In this document: positions 55,132-63,901 of the stretch, in pieces
Position numbering within the stretch: the first letter of the stretch is position 1
Layout: every line of letters begins with the position of its first letter
Assembly: GCA_002839375.1 (NCBI GenBank)
Contig: PGXY01000007.1
Location: 124,001-188,000, forward strand
Origin: Spirochaetae bacterium HGW-Spirochaetae-1
GTDB taxonomy: Bacteria; Spirochaetota; UBA4802; UBA5550
Length of the DNA stretch: 64,000 bases
Direction: 5' to 3'
The notes under the pieces: generated by a model
Told to the model about the DNA's origin: nothing
Seen by the model: only the letters and a program-made list of their open reading frames with translations
Databases searched by the model: none
Made by a program: the position numbers and the translations under genes

Positions 55132-56847
55132 CTATTTGTTCATGACATAGGCATCAACGAGTGAATAGATGTGATCCTGGATAAGCTTTTCGTACTGCGC
55201 GCTGTCCACAACGGGACGCTTGATCATCTCCTGGCACTTCTGCTGCTGCGCTTCCGTGCTGGAGGGTTTCGTGTAGAGCGCCAGGGCGAACTTCGAGAAG
55301 TCGTCAACGAAGATACCGAAGATGGCGTCGAGGAGTTCGTCTTCCAGGCCCTCGATCTTCGCGCTCTCGATGATGAGCTGGGCATAGGCTGTGAGGGTGA
55401 AAATCTCGCCCACGGCCAGCAGGTAATCGAAATCCATCATTTGCTGCATGAGGCCCATTCCCGAGGCGATAAGAAAGTCTTTGAAGCGGTTTATCTGCTC
55501 CAGCATGATCTTCACATTGGGCAGGTCCACGCTGTTAAAGGCGATATTGAAATCGTGAAACTGTATCTTGCCGTAGCCCTTCGTGGGCCCCTGGCTGAAA
55601 AGAAAGTCGTCGTTGCGGTCGTCGATGATGCGCCCCACCTCGGGGAACTGTCCCGGCTTGAAGAAGTAGTTGGGGATGAGCTTGGCGATGAGGGCCATAT
55701 TCACGTGGCGCGTTCCTTCCAGCTTGGGCATCCCCTTGATCTGCATGACGGAATTCTCGAAGAAGATATCCTTTTCAAAGCCCCGGGCCGCGATGATGTC
55801 CCAGAGATTCTCGTGGACAATCTCGCCCTGTATGGCCACTTTCATTTTCATGATGGGGTTAAACAGGAGATAACGCTTGTCAGTTTCACTGGCGGCGCGC
55901 ATGTAATCCGTGGCGCGCAGGCCGAAGAGCTTCATGGCCAGGGTACGCAGGTATGAATCGTAGAAGAGCTTTTTCACATGGGGGAAGTCCGTGACGTACT
56001 TTCCGTAGAGATTCCGGTGCGCCGCGTGGTTCAGGCACTCGTAGAAGCTGTGCTCGCACAGACCGATGGACGCCGAACCGATGTTGAACTTGCAGATATT
56101 GATGGTGTTCAGCATGTCGTCCCAGGCCTTCTGCCCCCGCGAGGTGATCTCCGCTTCGGTGATGGGATAATCGTGCAGGGCGAACTCCGAGACATACATC
56201 TGGTCGCAGGCGATGACGTTCTGGATGCACTCGTATTTTTCATGATGCGAATCCACCACGAAGAAGACATAATCGTCGGTGTCGGCGATCTTGCCGAAGA
56301 CCGTAACAATGCCGGCCTCGTTGCCGTTGCCGATATAGTACTTGCTTCCCCGGGCCAGGAACGTACCGTCCTTCTGGGGGTACAGCTTCATTTCACTGGA
56401 GTAAATGTCGGCGCCGTGTTCGCGCTCGGAAAGTCCGAAGGCGCAGAGAGGATTTTCTTTTAACTTCGCCGCGGCCTTATGCTTGGCCTCCTCGTTGTCG
56501 CCGAGAAAAACCGGGTCCAGTCCCAGAGTGGACACATGGAACATGTACCAGTAGGCAGCGCTGTAGAAGCCCAGTATCTCGGAGAACTCGAACATCCGGT
56601 ATGTGCTGTAGTACTGCTTCGGGTCCTCGCCGTAGCCTTTGGGCAGAAAGAGGGTCTCGAAGATCCGCTCCTTCTTCACGAACTCGGCAAAATCCGAGGT
56701 GAAGGTCCGGCTGTGATAATCTTCCTTTATCTGTGCCAGGCCCTTCTTCTCGAACCAGTCAATGGTCTTTTTCATGATTTCCCGGCTCCGCTCGTCGGGA
56801 TATTTCCGGTCCACATATTTTTTCGGGTTAAGTAATATTTTTGACAT
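55132..56847 (-). CDS. Acyl-CoA dehydrogenase family protein, paralog 1
   Basis: 571 residues of the acyl-CoA dehydrogenase superfamily, longer than the usual 380-390 because of extensions at both ends. Evidence: the central 'CAFGLSEREHGADIYSSEM' and 'YYIGNGNEAGIVTVF' (flavin and substrate strand region, about 130-180) and 'MPKLEGTRHVNMAL', where Glu lies at the position of the catalytic base in the 'YEGT' motif. The reaction would be FAD-linked alpha,beta-dehydrogenation of an acyl-CoA. Strongly similar to the next gene on the same strand (57037), 190 bases upstream, so likely an operon. GGGAG lies before the ATG. Chain length and electron acceptor unknown. Confidence 0.88.
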   Translation of the reverse strand: MSKILLNPKKYVDRKYPDERSREIMKKTIDWFEKKGLAQIKEDYHSRTFTSDFAEFVKKERIFETLFLPKGYGEDPKQYYSTYRMFEFSEILGFYSAAYWYMFHVSTLGLDPVFLGDNEEAKHKAAAKLKENPLCAFGLSEREHGADIYSSEMKLYPQKDGTFLARGSKYYIGNGNEAGIVTVFGKIADTDDYVFFVVDSHHEKYECIQNVIACDQMYVSEFALHDYPITEAEITSRGQKAWDDMLNTINICKFNIGSASIGLCEHSFYECLNHAAHRNLYGKYVTDFPHVKKLFYDSYLRTLAMKLFGLRATDYMRAASETDKRYLLFNPIMKMKVAIQGEIVHENLWDIIAARGFEKDIFFENSVMQIKGMPKLEGTRHVNMALIAKLIPNYFFKPGQFPEVGRIIDDRNDDFLFSQGPTKGYGKIQFHDFNIAFNSVDLPNVKIMLEQINRFKDFLIASGMGLMQQMMDFDYLLAVGEIFTLTAYAQLIIESAKIEGLEDELLDAIFGIFVDDFSKFALALYTKPSSTEAQQQKCQEMIKRPVVDSAQYEKLIQDHIYSLVDAYVMNK

Positions 56848-57036
56848 GCTGTTTTCTCCCTATAAGTGATTTTGTTTTTCAGTCATATTGTCATATAAGA
56901 TAACCGGCCGTGAAAAAACCGGACGGAACCATTCTTCTCCCCCGATACCGAAGTATCAGGAAAACCGGTCACGCCCGGTCCTTCACCTTCCCGGGAAGAC
57001 GACTATCATCATCCGCCCCGGAAGGTTCGGCATCGC

Positions 57037-58749
57037 CTAGAATTCCTGGTCCCGCATTTTATACTGGCCTTTCAGCGAGTATACCTGCTCCGTCCAGATC
57101 TTCTGGAACTCATCTTCGTTGGCCGCAGGAGCCCTGAGAATGGTAAGCGCCAGTTCGCGCTGCAGGTCGCTGTTGCTGGGCTTGGAATGGATGTTCAACG
57201 CGTATTTCGAAAAATCGCGCACCATGAAATCGAAGATCTGGTTCAGAAGAACGCCATCCACCTCATAAATTTTCAGCTTCGCCGCTTCCAGGATGAGCTG
57301 GCCGTAGGCCACCAGGGTGAGTATCTCGCCCAGGGCGAGAAGATAATCGATATCCTTCCCCTGCTTCTCGTCGGGACCGGCCTTCATGAGGAATTTCTTG
57401 AAGAGCTCTATCTGCTCTTTGAATATTCTTATATTGGGCAGGTCGTAGTAACCGTAAGCTATGTTGTAATCATGGAACTGGATTTTACCCAGGCCCTTCG
57501 TGGGGCCCTGCTGGAACATGAAGGCGTCGTTGCCATTATCGTCCCTGCGGGGAACTTCCGGATAGGTGCCGGGATTGAAGAAATAGTTCTTCATGAACTT
57601 CACGATAAGGGCCATGTTGACGTGGACAGTGCCTTCCAGCTTGGGAAGCATGCGCACTTCGTGGGCCGCTATCTCGAAGAAGGGCTGGTTCTCGAAGCCC
57701 TTGGCTGCGATGACATCCCAGAGCAGGTTAATAACGTCCTCTCCCTCGCGGGTGACCTTCATCTTCACCATGGGATTGTACAGGAGATAACGCCGGTCGT
57801 CAGCGGAGGCTGATCGCATGTAGTCAACGGAGCGCTCGGCGAAAAGTTTCATGGACACAAGGCGCAGATACGCGTCGGTGAAGAGCCTTTTCACGTGAGG
57901 AAAGTCTGTTACGAACTTGCCGTATACGTTCCGGTTAGCCGCGTGGTCGATGGCTTCGTAAAATGCGTGGGTACATATGCCGATGGAGCCCCATCCCAGG
58001 TTGAACTTGCAGATATTGATAGTGTTGAGCATATCATCCCAGGCTTTCTGTCCCTTCTCCAGTATATCGGCATCGGTGATGGGATAGTCATGCACTGCGT
58101 ATTCAGCCACGTAGTTCTGCTCATTCACAACGTTGCGGATGCACTCGTAATTTGGATGCTTGGAATCTACAACAAAAAACACGTAGTCGTTGCTGTCGGC
58201 CATCTTTGCGAAGGTTGATACCAGGGCCGCCTCGTTTCCGTTGCCGATATAATATTTGTCCCCGTTGGCTTTATAGGTCCCGTCGCCCTGGGGATAGAGC
58301 ATCATGTCGCTGGAGTAAATGTCGGCGCCGTGCTCCTTCTCGGAAAGACCGAAGGCGAATACGCCCCCTTCCTGCAGCAGCTTGGCCGTCCGGTGTTTAA
58401 CCTCTTCGTTGGTCCCCAGCCAGATGGGGCCCAGTCCCAGCATGGACACCTGCCAGGTGTACCAATAGGTGATGCCGTAAAAGCCCGTAATTTCGGAGAA
58501 GGCGCTGTTCCGGTAAGTATCCCACCGCGAATCTGAAGCGCCATATCCTGCCGGGGTCATGAGGGTAGCAAAAACCTGGTTTTCCTTCAGGAACTCAACG
58601 AAGTCATAGTTCCATGCCTTTTCATGCCAGTCTGACTTAATTTTTTCAAGACCCTTCTTCTCAAAGAACTCGATGGTCTTCTGCATGATCTGCCGCGATT
58701 TTTCGTCGGCGTATTTACGGTCGTGTCTGTTTGGGTTGAATAGAATCAT
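57037..58749 (-). CDS. Acyl-CoA dehydrogenase family protein, paralog 2
   Basis: 570 residues, paralog of the gene at 55132: 'FAFGLSEKEHGADIYSSDM', 'YYIGNGNEAALVSTFAKMA' and 'LPKLEGTVHVNMAL' with the candidate catalytic Glu. The two also share 'HDYPIT' and 'KAWDDMLNTINICKFN', so they probably act on related substrates or as a heteromer. ATG 58749 has GAGGAG 7 bases upstream; the GTG two codons earlier is less likely. It is first in the pair, so the promoter should lie upstream near the palindrome at 58858-58873. The 189-base gap between the two genes has no clear terminator. Confidence 0.88.
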   Translation of the reverse strand: MILFNPNRHDRKYADEKSRQIMQKTIEFFEKKGLEKIKSDWHEKAWNYDFVEFLKENQVFATLMTPAGYGASDSRWDTYRNSAFSEITGFYGITYWYTWQVSMLGLGPIWLGTNEEVKHRTAKLLQEGGVFAFGLSEKEHGADIYSSDMMLYPQGDGTYKANGDKYYIGNGNEAALVSTFAKMADSNDYVFFVVDSKHPNYECIRNVVNEQNYVAEYAVHDYPITDADILEKGQKAWDDMLNTINICKFNLGWGSIGICTHAFYEAIDHAANRNVYGKFVTDFPHVKRLFTDAYLRLVSMKLFAERSVDYMRSASADDRRYLLYNPMVKMKVTREGEDVINLLWDVIAAKGFENQPFFEIAAHEVRMLPKLEGTVHVNMALIVKFMKNYFFNPGTYPEVPRRDDNGNDAFMFQQGPTKGLGKIQFHDYNIAYGYYDLPNIRIFKEQIELFKKFLMKAGPDEKQGKDIDYLLALGEILTLVAYGQLILEAAKLKIYEVDGVLLNQIFDFMVRDFSKYALNIHSKPSNSDLQRELALTILRAPAANEDEFQKIWTEQVYSLKGQYKMRDQEF

Positions 58750-58857
58750 AATCACTCCTCACACAAAAAATATGGACGGACGCCGCATGCGGCATAGTAT
58801 GCGAATTATGATCTTATATGGCGCATAACCCTACGATCACCTTTCCCGAACAATGCC

Positions 58858-58873
58858 GACAGACCGGTCTGTC
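58858..58873. promoter_or_regulatory. 16-bp perfect palindrome, probable TetR-type operator
   Basis: gacagaccggtctgtc is a perfect palindrome centred on ACCGGT, the style of TetR-family operators, 109 bases upstream of the acyl-CoA dehydrogenase start. A second, shorter palindrome (gccgcatgcggc, around 58782-58793) lies closer to the start. The gap 58750-59249 has no convincing gene. Repression lifted by an acyl-CoA would be the usual logic; no TetR gene is in the window. Confidence 0.55.
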
Positions 58874-59204
58874 TGTATACGTACTCTGTTTTGTTACATT
58901 TAATATAACACTGTTATTTAAGACAAGAAAAAATTACATACCGGGAAAAATATCTGCGTCACACTGCTTCGGAAATACCGGAGCGGCCTGGCGCAGATAA
59001 CACTGGTAAGGATACATGTTAAATCATTGTATTAATAATAAACCGGAAAAGAAAATATTGCAATAGAAAAAGAAGTAATTCCCGTGTAGTGTTTCATCTT
59101 TTTTGATGGGAAATTATACCACACTCCCGGGGAGGGTAATGCTTTCGTTGCAGGGAAATGGCCGCTGGAAATCCGGTGAACCGGCATCGTGAGAAAACCG
59201 TATT

Positions 59205-59240
59205 ATTTTACGGGGCCGGCCGAAGCACGCCCCGTAAAAT
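59205..59240 (-). terminator. Terminator of the small lipoprotein gene
   Basis: attttacgggg (59205-59215) and ccccgtaaaat (59230-59240) are exact complements, 10 bases beyond the stop on the minus strand. Confidence 0.65.
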
Positions 59241-59249
59241 ATGTTTCAT

Positions 59250-59663
59250 TTACTTGCCTTCCATGGACCTGGCCATGTTCTGCAGGGCCGCCATGACATC
59301 CTTATCCATCATGTACTTAGCCATGGACATTGCCACCTTCTGCATCCTCTCCGACTGTTCTTCAAACTTTTTCTCATATTCGGCCAGTTCGGGGGGATAA
59401 GCATTGTTTTTCATATCAAGCTCCGAATATTTCTTTTCCAGCTCTTTAATCTCAGGAATAATTACTACCACGTCATTGGTAAAATCATTTATGACATTGG
59501 CACAATCCCGGGCGGTCGTTGCTTTCTCAAGTCCGATGATGTATTTTTCATTGGCGGCGTACATCTTATCCATGGCCGACTTAACATCGGCATACTTGCC
59601 TGTAGGACCGCAGGCCGTGAGAACCGCCAGCAATACTCCAAGAAACAACAGTGTTTTTTTCAT
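59250..59663 (-). CDS. Small lipoprotein with helical domain
   Basis: 137 residues with signal 'MKKTLLFLGVLLAVLTAC' and lipobox 'AVLTACGP', so exported and lipid-anchored. The mature part is almost entirely helical and charged, with heptad-like stretches ('EIKELEKKYSELDMKNN', 'YEKKFEEQSERMQKVAMSMA') that suggest a coiled coil. I do not recognise a family. ATG 59663 has GGAGG 5 bases upstream, better than the in-frame ATG at 59675. It lies between a terminator and the amidohydrolase gene, whose stop is 95 bases away on the same strand. Confidence 0.8.
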   Translation of the reverse strand: MKKTLLFLGVLLAVLTACGPTGKYADVKSAMDKMYAANEKYIIGLEKATTARDCANVINDFTNDVVVIIPEIKELEKKYSELDMKNNAYPPELAEYEKKFEEQSERMQKVAMSMAKYMMDKDVMAALQNMARSMEGK

Positions 59664-59757
59664 TGAGACCTCCAACTCTTCTTTAAATTATTTTAATACC
59701 GTGAAACCGGATCAAATTGTTTCATGGTTAATAAGCCTGTTCTGCAAAATTCTCCGC

Positions 59758-61488
59758 CTACCTGCCCGCGCTGAAATATCCATGGGCCCAGGAGGCGGTA
59801 TAAACCGGTTTCCCTCCCAGGAGTGTGAGCAGTATCTTTGCCGATGCAAGTTCATCGGGCTTTACGGCGAATAAATTTTTATCGATGACGATGAGGTCCG
59901 CCAGTTTTCCCGTCTCAATGGAACCAGTCAGGTCTTCACGACGCTGCAGCCAGGCCCCGTTTATGGTATATGCCTCGATCATGTCTGACAGGTCAAGCCT
60001 TTCTCCGCGCTCCAGGATTGGGCTGTTTTCCCCCTGTCCCGGGACCTGGCGCGTCACCGCGGTCTGCATGATTTCCAGTGGATTGACTATGTCCACGGGC
60101 CAGTCACTCCCTCCTGCCAGCAGCGCACCCTCATCACGGAGAGTCCTGAAGGGAAACAGTGCAGCGAAACGCTTCTTGCCGAGACACTTCCGGTTTATCT
60201 CATTGAACCCGGCAGGACAGGCCCACTGGGCCTGAATGTTGCCTGTCACATGGAGTTTTTTAAAGCGCACCGCATCATCCTTCCCCACCAGATAAAGATG
60301 AACCAGGTGATGGCGCCCTTCCCTGCTCCCGCCGGATCGGTGAACATGCTCCACGAGATTGAGGCCTTCATGAACGGCCCGGTCTCCTATGGCATGCATG
60401 TGCAGCTGAAAACCGGCCTTTTCAAGCCGTACGGCATATTTCTTCAGCCTGTCCATTGTATAAATGGGAATGCCGAAATTCCCCGGCTCGCCCTTATAGC
60501 TATCGAACAGCCAGGCCGTTTTTGACTCGGTGACACCGTCGAGAAATATTTTCACCTGGTCTGCCTTGAGAAGGCTTTTCCTGTCACCGTCATATTTGCC
60601 GATGAGTTCTCCGATCTGGGTATCGTCCCTGTGGGGATCAAGATAGAGCGACAGGGTTACCCTGGCCCGCAGGTTTCCCGTGGCATGGACCAGCCGGTAT
60701 AGCAGGTCATAGGAATCGGCAGTGATGGCCCGCGCCTCGATGAATGATGTTATACCATGGCTGTTCAGGAGCGCGATACCTTTTTCAAGGCCCTCGAAGG
60801 CCTCGAAAATCGACGGCTCAAAGGCCTTTTTCCGCACCAGTTCCATGGCGCCCTCGCGAAGGATGCCCGTGGGCTTTCCTGCGGCGTCCCTTTCAATGCG
60901 GCCGCCGACAGGATCGGGCGTCTTCGCCGTAACCCCTGCCTCGCGCAGGGCGGCGCTGTTCACCCATATGGAATGACCGTCGCCGCACATGACGGCAACA
61001 GGCCGGTCGGGCAGAATATTATCAAGAAGCATTTTATGAGGATTCCCGCCGGGAAATGCCTCCAGTGACCAGCCGAACCCCGCGACCCACTCCTTAGCCG
61101 GATTTTTTTCCCCATAGTCCTTCAGGGCCGCCACATACTCCCGTGGACTCTTCATTGCCGAGAGATTGCACATATTCAGGGACACGCCCCCTTCCAGAAC
61201 ATGGGCGTGCGAATCATGAAAACCGGGCAAAAGCATTCTGCCCTGCAGGTCAATGACGATGGATTTTCCGGTTATAAAAGGACGGGCGTTTTCACTGCTG
61301 CCCACGAAAATAATTTTATCCTTGCGCACCACTACCGCTTCGGCAATGCTGCGATTTTCATTCACCGTATACACGAAACCATTTATAAAAACGATATCAG
61401 CTGCTGCATTAAAATAATGGTACAGGAACAGCACCGCGGCCGGTATGATGATCAAAATCAGAATAACCGCAACTTTCATGTTCTTCAT
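59758..61488 (-). CDS. Membrane-anchored amidohydrolase, YtcJ-like
   Basis: About 576 residues. An N-terminal hydrophobic helix ('VAVILILIIIPAAVLFLYHYF') anchors it; the rest is an amidohydrolase-3 domain. Metal-binding motifs are present: 'GFHDSHAHVLEGG' (His-X-His, about 95), 'LHMHAIGDRAVHEG' and 'AGGSDWPVDIVNP' (about 500). Enzymes of this type hydrolyse amide or ring C-N bonds; the substrate is unknown. The start is uncertain: ATG 61488 has GGAA upstream, while ATG 61533 lies 12 bases after the previous stop but has no ribosome site. Probably cotranscribed with the unknown gene at 61546. Confidence 0.87.
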   Translation of the reverse strand: MKNMKVAVILILIIIPAAVLFLYHYFNAAADIVFINGFVYTVNENRSIAEAVVVRKDKIIFVGSSENARPFITGKSIVIDLQGRMLLPGFHDSHAHVLEGGVSLNMCNLSAMKSPREYVAALKDYGEKNPAKEWVAGFGWSLEAFPGGNPHKMLLDNILPDRPVAVMCGDGHSIWVNSAALREAGVTAKTPDPVGGRIERDAAGKPTGILREGAMELVRKKAFEPSIFEAFEGLEKGIALLNSHGITSFIEARAITADSYDLLYRLVHATGNLRARVTLSLYLDPHRDDTQIGELIGKYDGDRKSLLKADQVKIFLDGVTESKTAWLFDSYKGEPGNFGIPIYTMDRLKKYAVRLEKAGFQLHMHAIGDRAVHEGLNLVEHVHRSGGSREGRHHLVHLYLVGKDDAVRFKKLHVTGNIQAQWACPAGFNEINRKCLGKKRFAALFPFRTLRDEGALLAGGSDWPVDIVNPLEIMQTAVTRQVPGQGENSPILERGERLDLSDMIEAYTINGAWLQRREDLTGSIETGKLADLIVIDKNLFAVKPDELASAKILLTLLGGKPVYTASWAHGYFSAGR

Positions 61489-61545
61489 CCCAAATTCCAG
61501 TTTTTTCCTGTATTTCAGCTTCCCCCGCGGCATAACGCGCCCGTT

Positions 61546-62499
61546 TCATATAATATCGAAAGTGCGGTCATAGTTCACAAAGGTGTTCTTTAAAAGCGGG
61601 CTGGTCACTATGGCATGGACCATGGTCTTTTCTGTTTCATCGATGAAAATCCCTTCTCCGTAAAAATATTCAATGGCTTTTCCCGGGTCCGGCAGATCGC
61701 GCACCATGTTCACCAGGAAGGATATGCGGGTCATATCACGCTGCTGAAAGGGTTTGTCCCTGTCATCGTCATGATTTATTTTTTCCCTGTAGTTGCGCAC
61801 CAGGTCATTGAGCCTGCTGAACTGGCTGATATCCTCGCTGTATTTCCTGTAAAATTCTTCCGTGGAATACTCCTCCGATGCAGTTTCGGCAATCATGAGC
61901 ATAATGTACTGGAACAGGTGGTAGTTGCGAGAAATAATGGAACGAAGAACCTCTTCGGGCAGCCTGAGGAAATACTGTATGAATTCCGGCACATTGCGAA
62001 CCCGGGCGAAATACCGGTTCAGCATATCGATATCGAACCTGGTGAGAATAAAAAAAAGCAGCATCTTGTCCCTGGAGATATGCGCCGAGTTCAGGACAAG
62101 CTCAAGCAGCCGGTCCTGGGTCAGAAAACCCAGGATCTCATCTATTATGCGCTCCACGGAATGGCCGTGCAGCATGCAATAACCATAGACGAATATAACA
62201 AGCCTTTCCAGTCCATTTTGCCCGAATTCATCGGAATTGATATAGTCCTGCAGGTGCTTCATCTCCCTGAAAAGGAGGAGAAAATAGAGAAACTGCTGGA
62301 AGGTTTCATGATCGTTTTCATCGATCAGCTTACCCACCATGGCGATAAATTCATCTTTCGTGATATTTTGAAAAATGGGTTTGATCCTGCTGATCTGGGG
62401 AAAGGACGAATCATGCAGGATGGCTTCCACGTAAAATACGTGGGAATAATCGATATGCGTATCACGGGGAAATCGGTTATCGTCTTTTTCATATTCCAT
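61546..62499 (-). CDS. Unknown 317-residue helical protein
   Basis: I do not recognise the family. The protein is soluble, rich in aromatic and acidic residues and predicted helical; the segment 'FQQFLYFLLLFREMKHLQDY' and similar ones look like helical repeats. No signal peptide, cysteine cluster or enzyme motif. It is directly upstream of the amidohydrolase gene on the same strand (12-57 bases depending on start) and divergent from the MoxR-like ATPase gene at 62741, with which it shares the intergenic region. No strong ribosome site precedes the ATG. A regulator or partner of the ATPase is possible but unsupported. Confidence 0.65.
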   Translation of the reverse strand: MEYEKDDNRFPRDTHIDYSHVFYVEAILHDSSFPQISRIKPIFQNITKDEFIAMVGKLIDENDHETFQQFLYFLLLFREMKHLQDYINSDEFGQNGLERLVIFVYGYCMLHGHSVERIIDEILGFLTQDRLLELVLNSAHISRDKMLLFFILTRFDIDMLNRYFARVRNVPEFIQYFLRLPEEVLRSIISRNYHLFQYIMLMIAETASEEYSTEEFYRKYSEDISQFSRLNDLVRNYREKINHDDDRDKPFQQRDMTRISFLVNMVRDLPDPGKAIEYFYGEGIFIDETEKTMVHAIVTSPLLKNTFVNYDRTFDII

Positions 62500-62740
62500 A
62501 TGGCACCGCTGGCAGAGACAGGCTGTTACGTTACAGGTCCTATCATATACTAAACATCAAAAAGGTCAATGCTATTAATCCACTTTTTATCAGGAAAGCC
62601 AAAACTGCATCGCGGACCGGGATGAATGGGGAAATTTTATTGCTCCCGACAGTCCCTCGGGCAATTTTTCATTGTTGTTTTTTGCAGAATATGTATACTG
62701 GTCATGAAATATCTTCAGCATCAGGCATGAGAAAAAAAAT

Positions 62741-63901
62741 ATGAAAAAGAAACCCGTTGAAGTCACCATACGAGAACTGGAGGATATCCTGGAGAGATAT
62801 CTCGATACGGATAATTCCATTAACTATGCGGTGAAGATCCTGGGCCACCCCGGTGTTGGCAAATCAGCCATCGTAAAGGAAATCGCCCGCAGGAAGAACT
62901 TCCATTTCATCGATACACGCCTGGCCTTCAAGGAAAACATCGACCTGGGCGGCTATCCCGTTCCTGACCACGACAGGAAGCAGATGATATATTACAGGCC
63001 CCGGTTCATACCGCCCGAGTCGGTGCCCGCGGGCCGCGACGGCATAGTCTGGTTTCTCGACGAGGCGAACCGTGCCCACCCCACGGTGATCCAGACGCTT
63101 TTCCAGATCATCACGGAAAAAACCTGCGGCGAGCACCCTCTTCCCGAAAAAACATCGATAATACTGGCCGGCAACCTGGGCGAGGGAGATAACACCACCG
63201 TCACTGAATTCGACGATTCAGCCCTGGACGGCAGACTGGCTATCTTCCATCTCAGGCCCACGACTTCGGACTGGCTGGAATGGGCCGCTCGCTCCGGAAT
63301 CCACGAATCCATACGGCAGTATATATCCCTCTTCCCGGACCGGCTCTGGGATGAGGCTAATATCAATCCCAATCCCCGTGGCTGGCACCAGGTATCCCAG
63401 GCGCTGACTCTTTCCTACGGACTGGACACCGGCGAGGCACTAACCCGTTATCTCGTGGATAACAGGGATAATTCACTGGAAAAAATGATTGTATCCCTCG
63501 TTGGAACCGTTGCCGGCAGTGATTTTATCATGCAGGTATCGACACCCCGGCTCATAACAACCCGGGACGTGATTTTCGGGGACGAGGACGCCCTGGGAAA
63601 AATGACCGGTGGGAACATGCCCGTGGAAGATGTCCTCTGGGCCCTTTCAGGAGCGGTATCGTATTTCAGGGATAAAAGCGTTGCCTGGCGGGGCAATCCC
63701 GGCCCCGGTGGTCACAGGGAACTGGGGAATTTTCTGCGTTTTCTCGGTAATGCCAGGGCCGATATGCGGGTTTCCTTTCTTTTTATGCTCATCAGGGAAT
63801 GCGGTCTGCTGACGCACATCCCCGACGCACTGGGAACAATCAACGATGTTGAAGAGCGAGGGTCACTCAGGGAAAAGCTCGACGCGGCTATCCCTTCTTA
63901 G
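62741..63901 (+). CDS. MoxR-like AAA+ ATPase
   Basis: 386 residues. Walker A 'LGHPGVGKSAIV' (about 34-45), Walker B 'VWFLDEANRAHPTV' (about 104-117) and sensor-1 region 'SIILAGNLGEGDN' (about 142-154) place it in the MoxR/dynein-type AAA+ group, often partnered with a von Willebrand A-domain protein in chaperone-like assemblies. No such partner is visible on the plus strand here; a gene on the other strand converges at its end. The ribosome site before ATG 62741 is weak. The 241 bases upstream (62500-62740) hold no gene and must contain divergent promoters. Confidence 0.85.
   Translation: MKKKPVEVTIRELEDILERYLDTDNSINYAVKILGHPGVGKSAIVKEIARRKNFHFIDTRLAFKENIDLGGYPVPDHDRKQMIYYRPRFIPPESVPAGRDGIVWFLDEANRAHPTVIQTLFQIITEKTCGEHPLPEKTSIILAGNLGEGDNTTVTEFDDSALDGRLAIFHLRPTTSDWLEWAARSGIHESIRQYISLFPDRLWDEANINPNPRGWHQVSQALTLSYGLDTGEALTRYLVDNRDNSLEKMIVSLVGTVAGSDFIMQVSTPRLITTRDVIFGDEDALGKMTGGNMPVEDVLWALSGAVSYFRDKSVAWRGNPGPGGHRELGNFLRFLGNARADMRVSFLFMLIRECGLLTHIPDALGTINDVEERGSLREKLDAAIPS

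Noticed and set aside
55171-55956. 261-codon plus-strand frame opposite acyl-CoA dehydrogenase paralog 1, with similar ones opposite paralog 2
   Set aside because: The frames mirror each other because the paralogs do; no independent coding evidence.
58818-59000. 60-codon plus-strand frame in the promoter region of the acyl-CoA dehydrogenases
   Set aside because: It spans the palindromic operator, has no ribosome site and no family resemblance.
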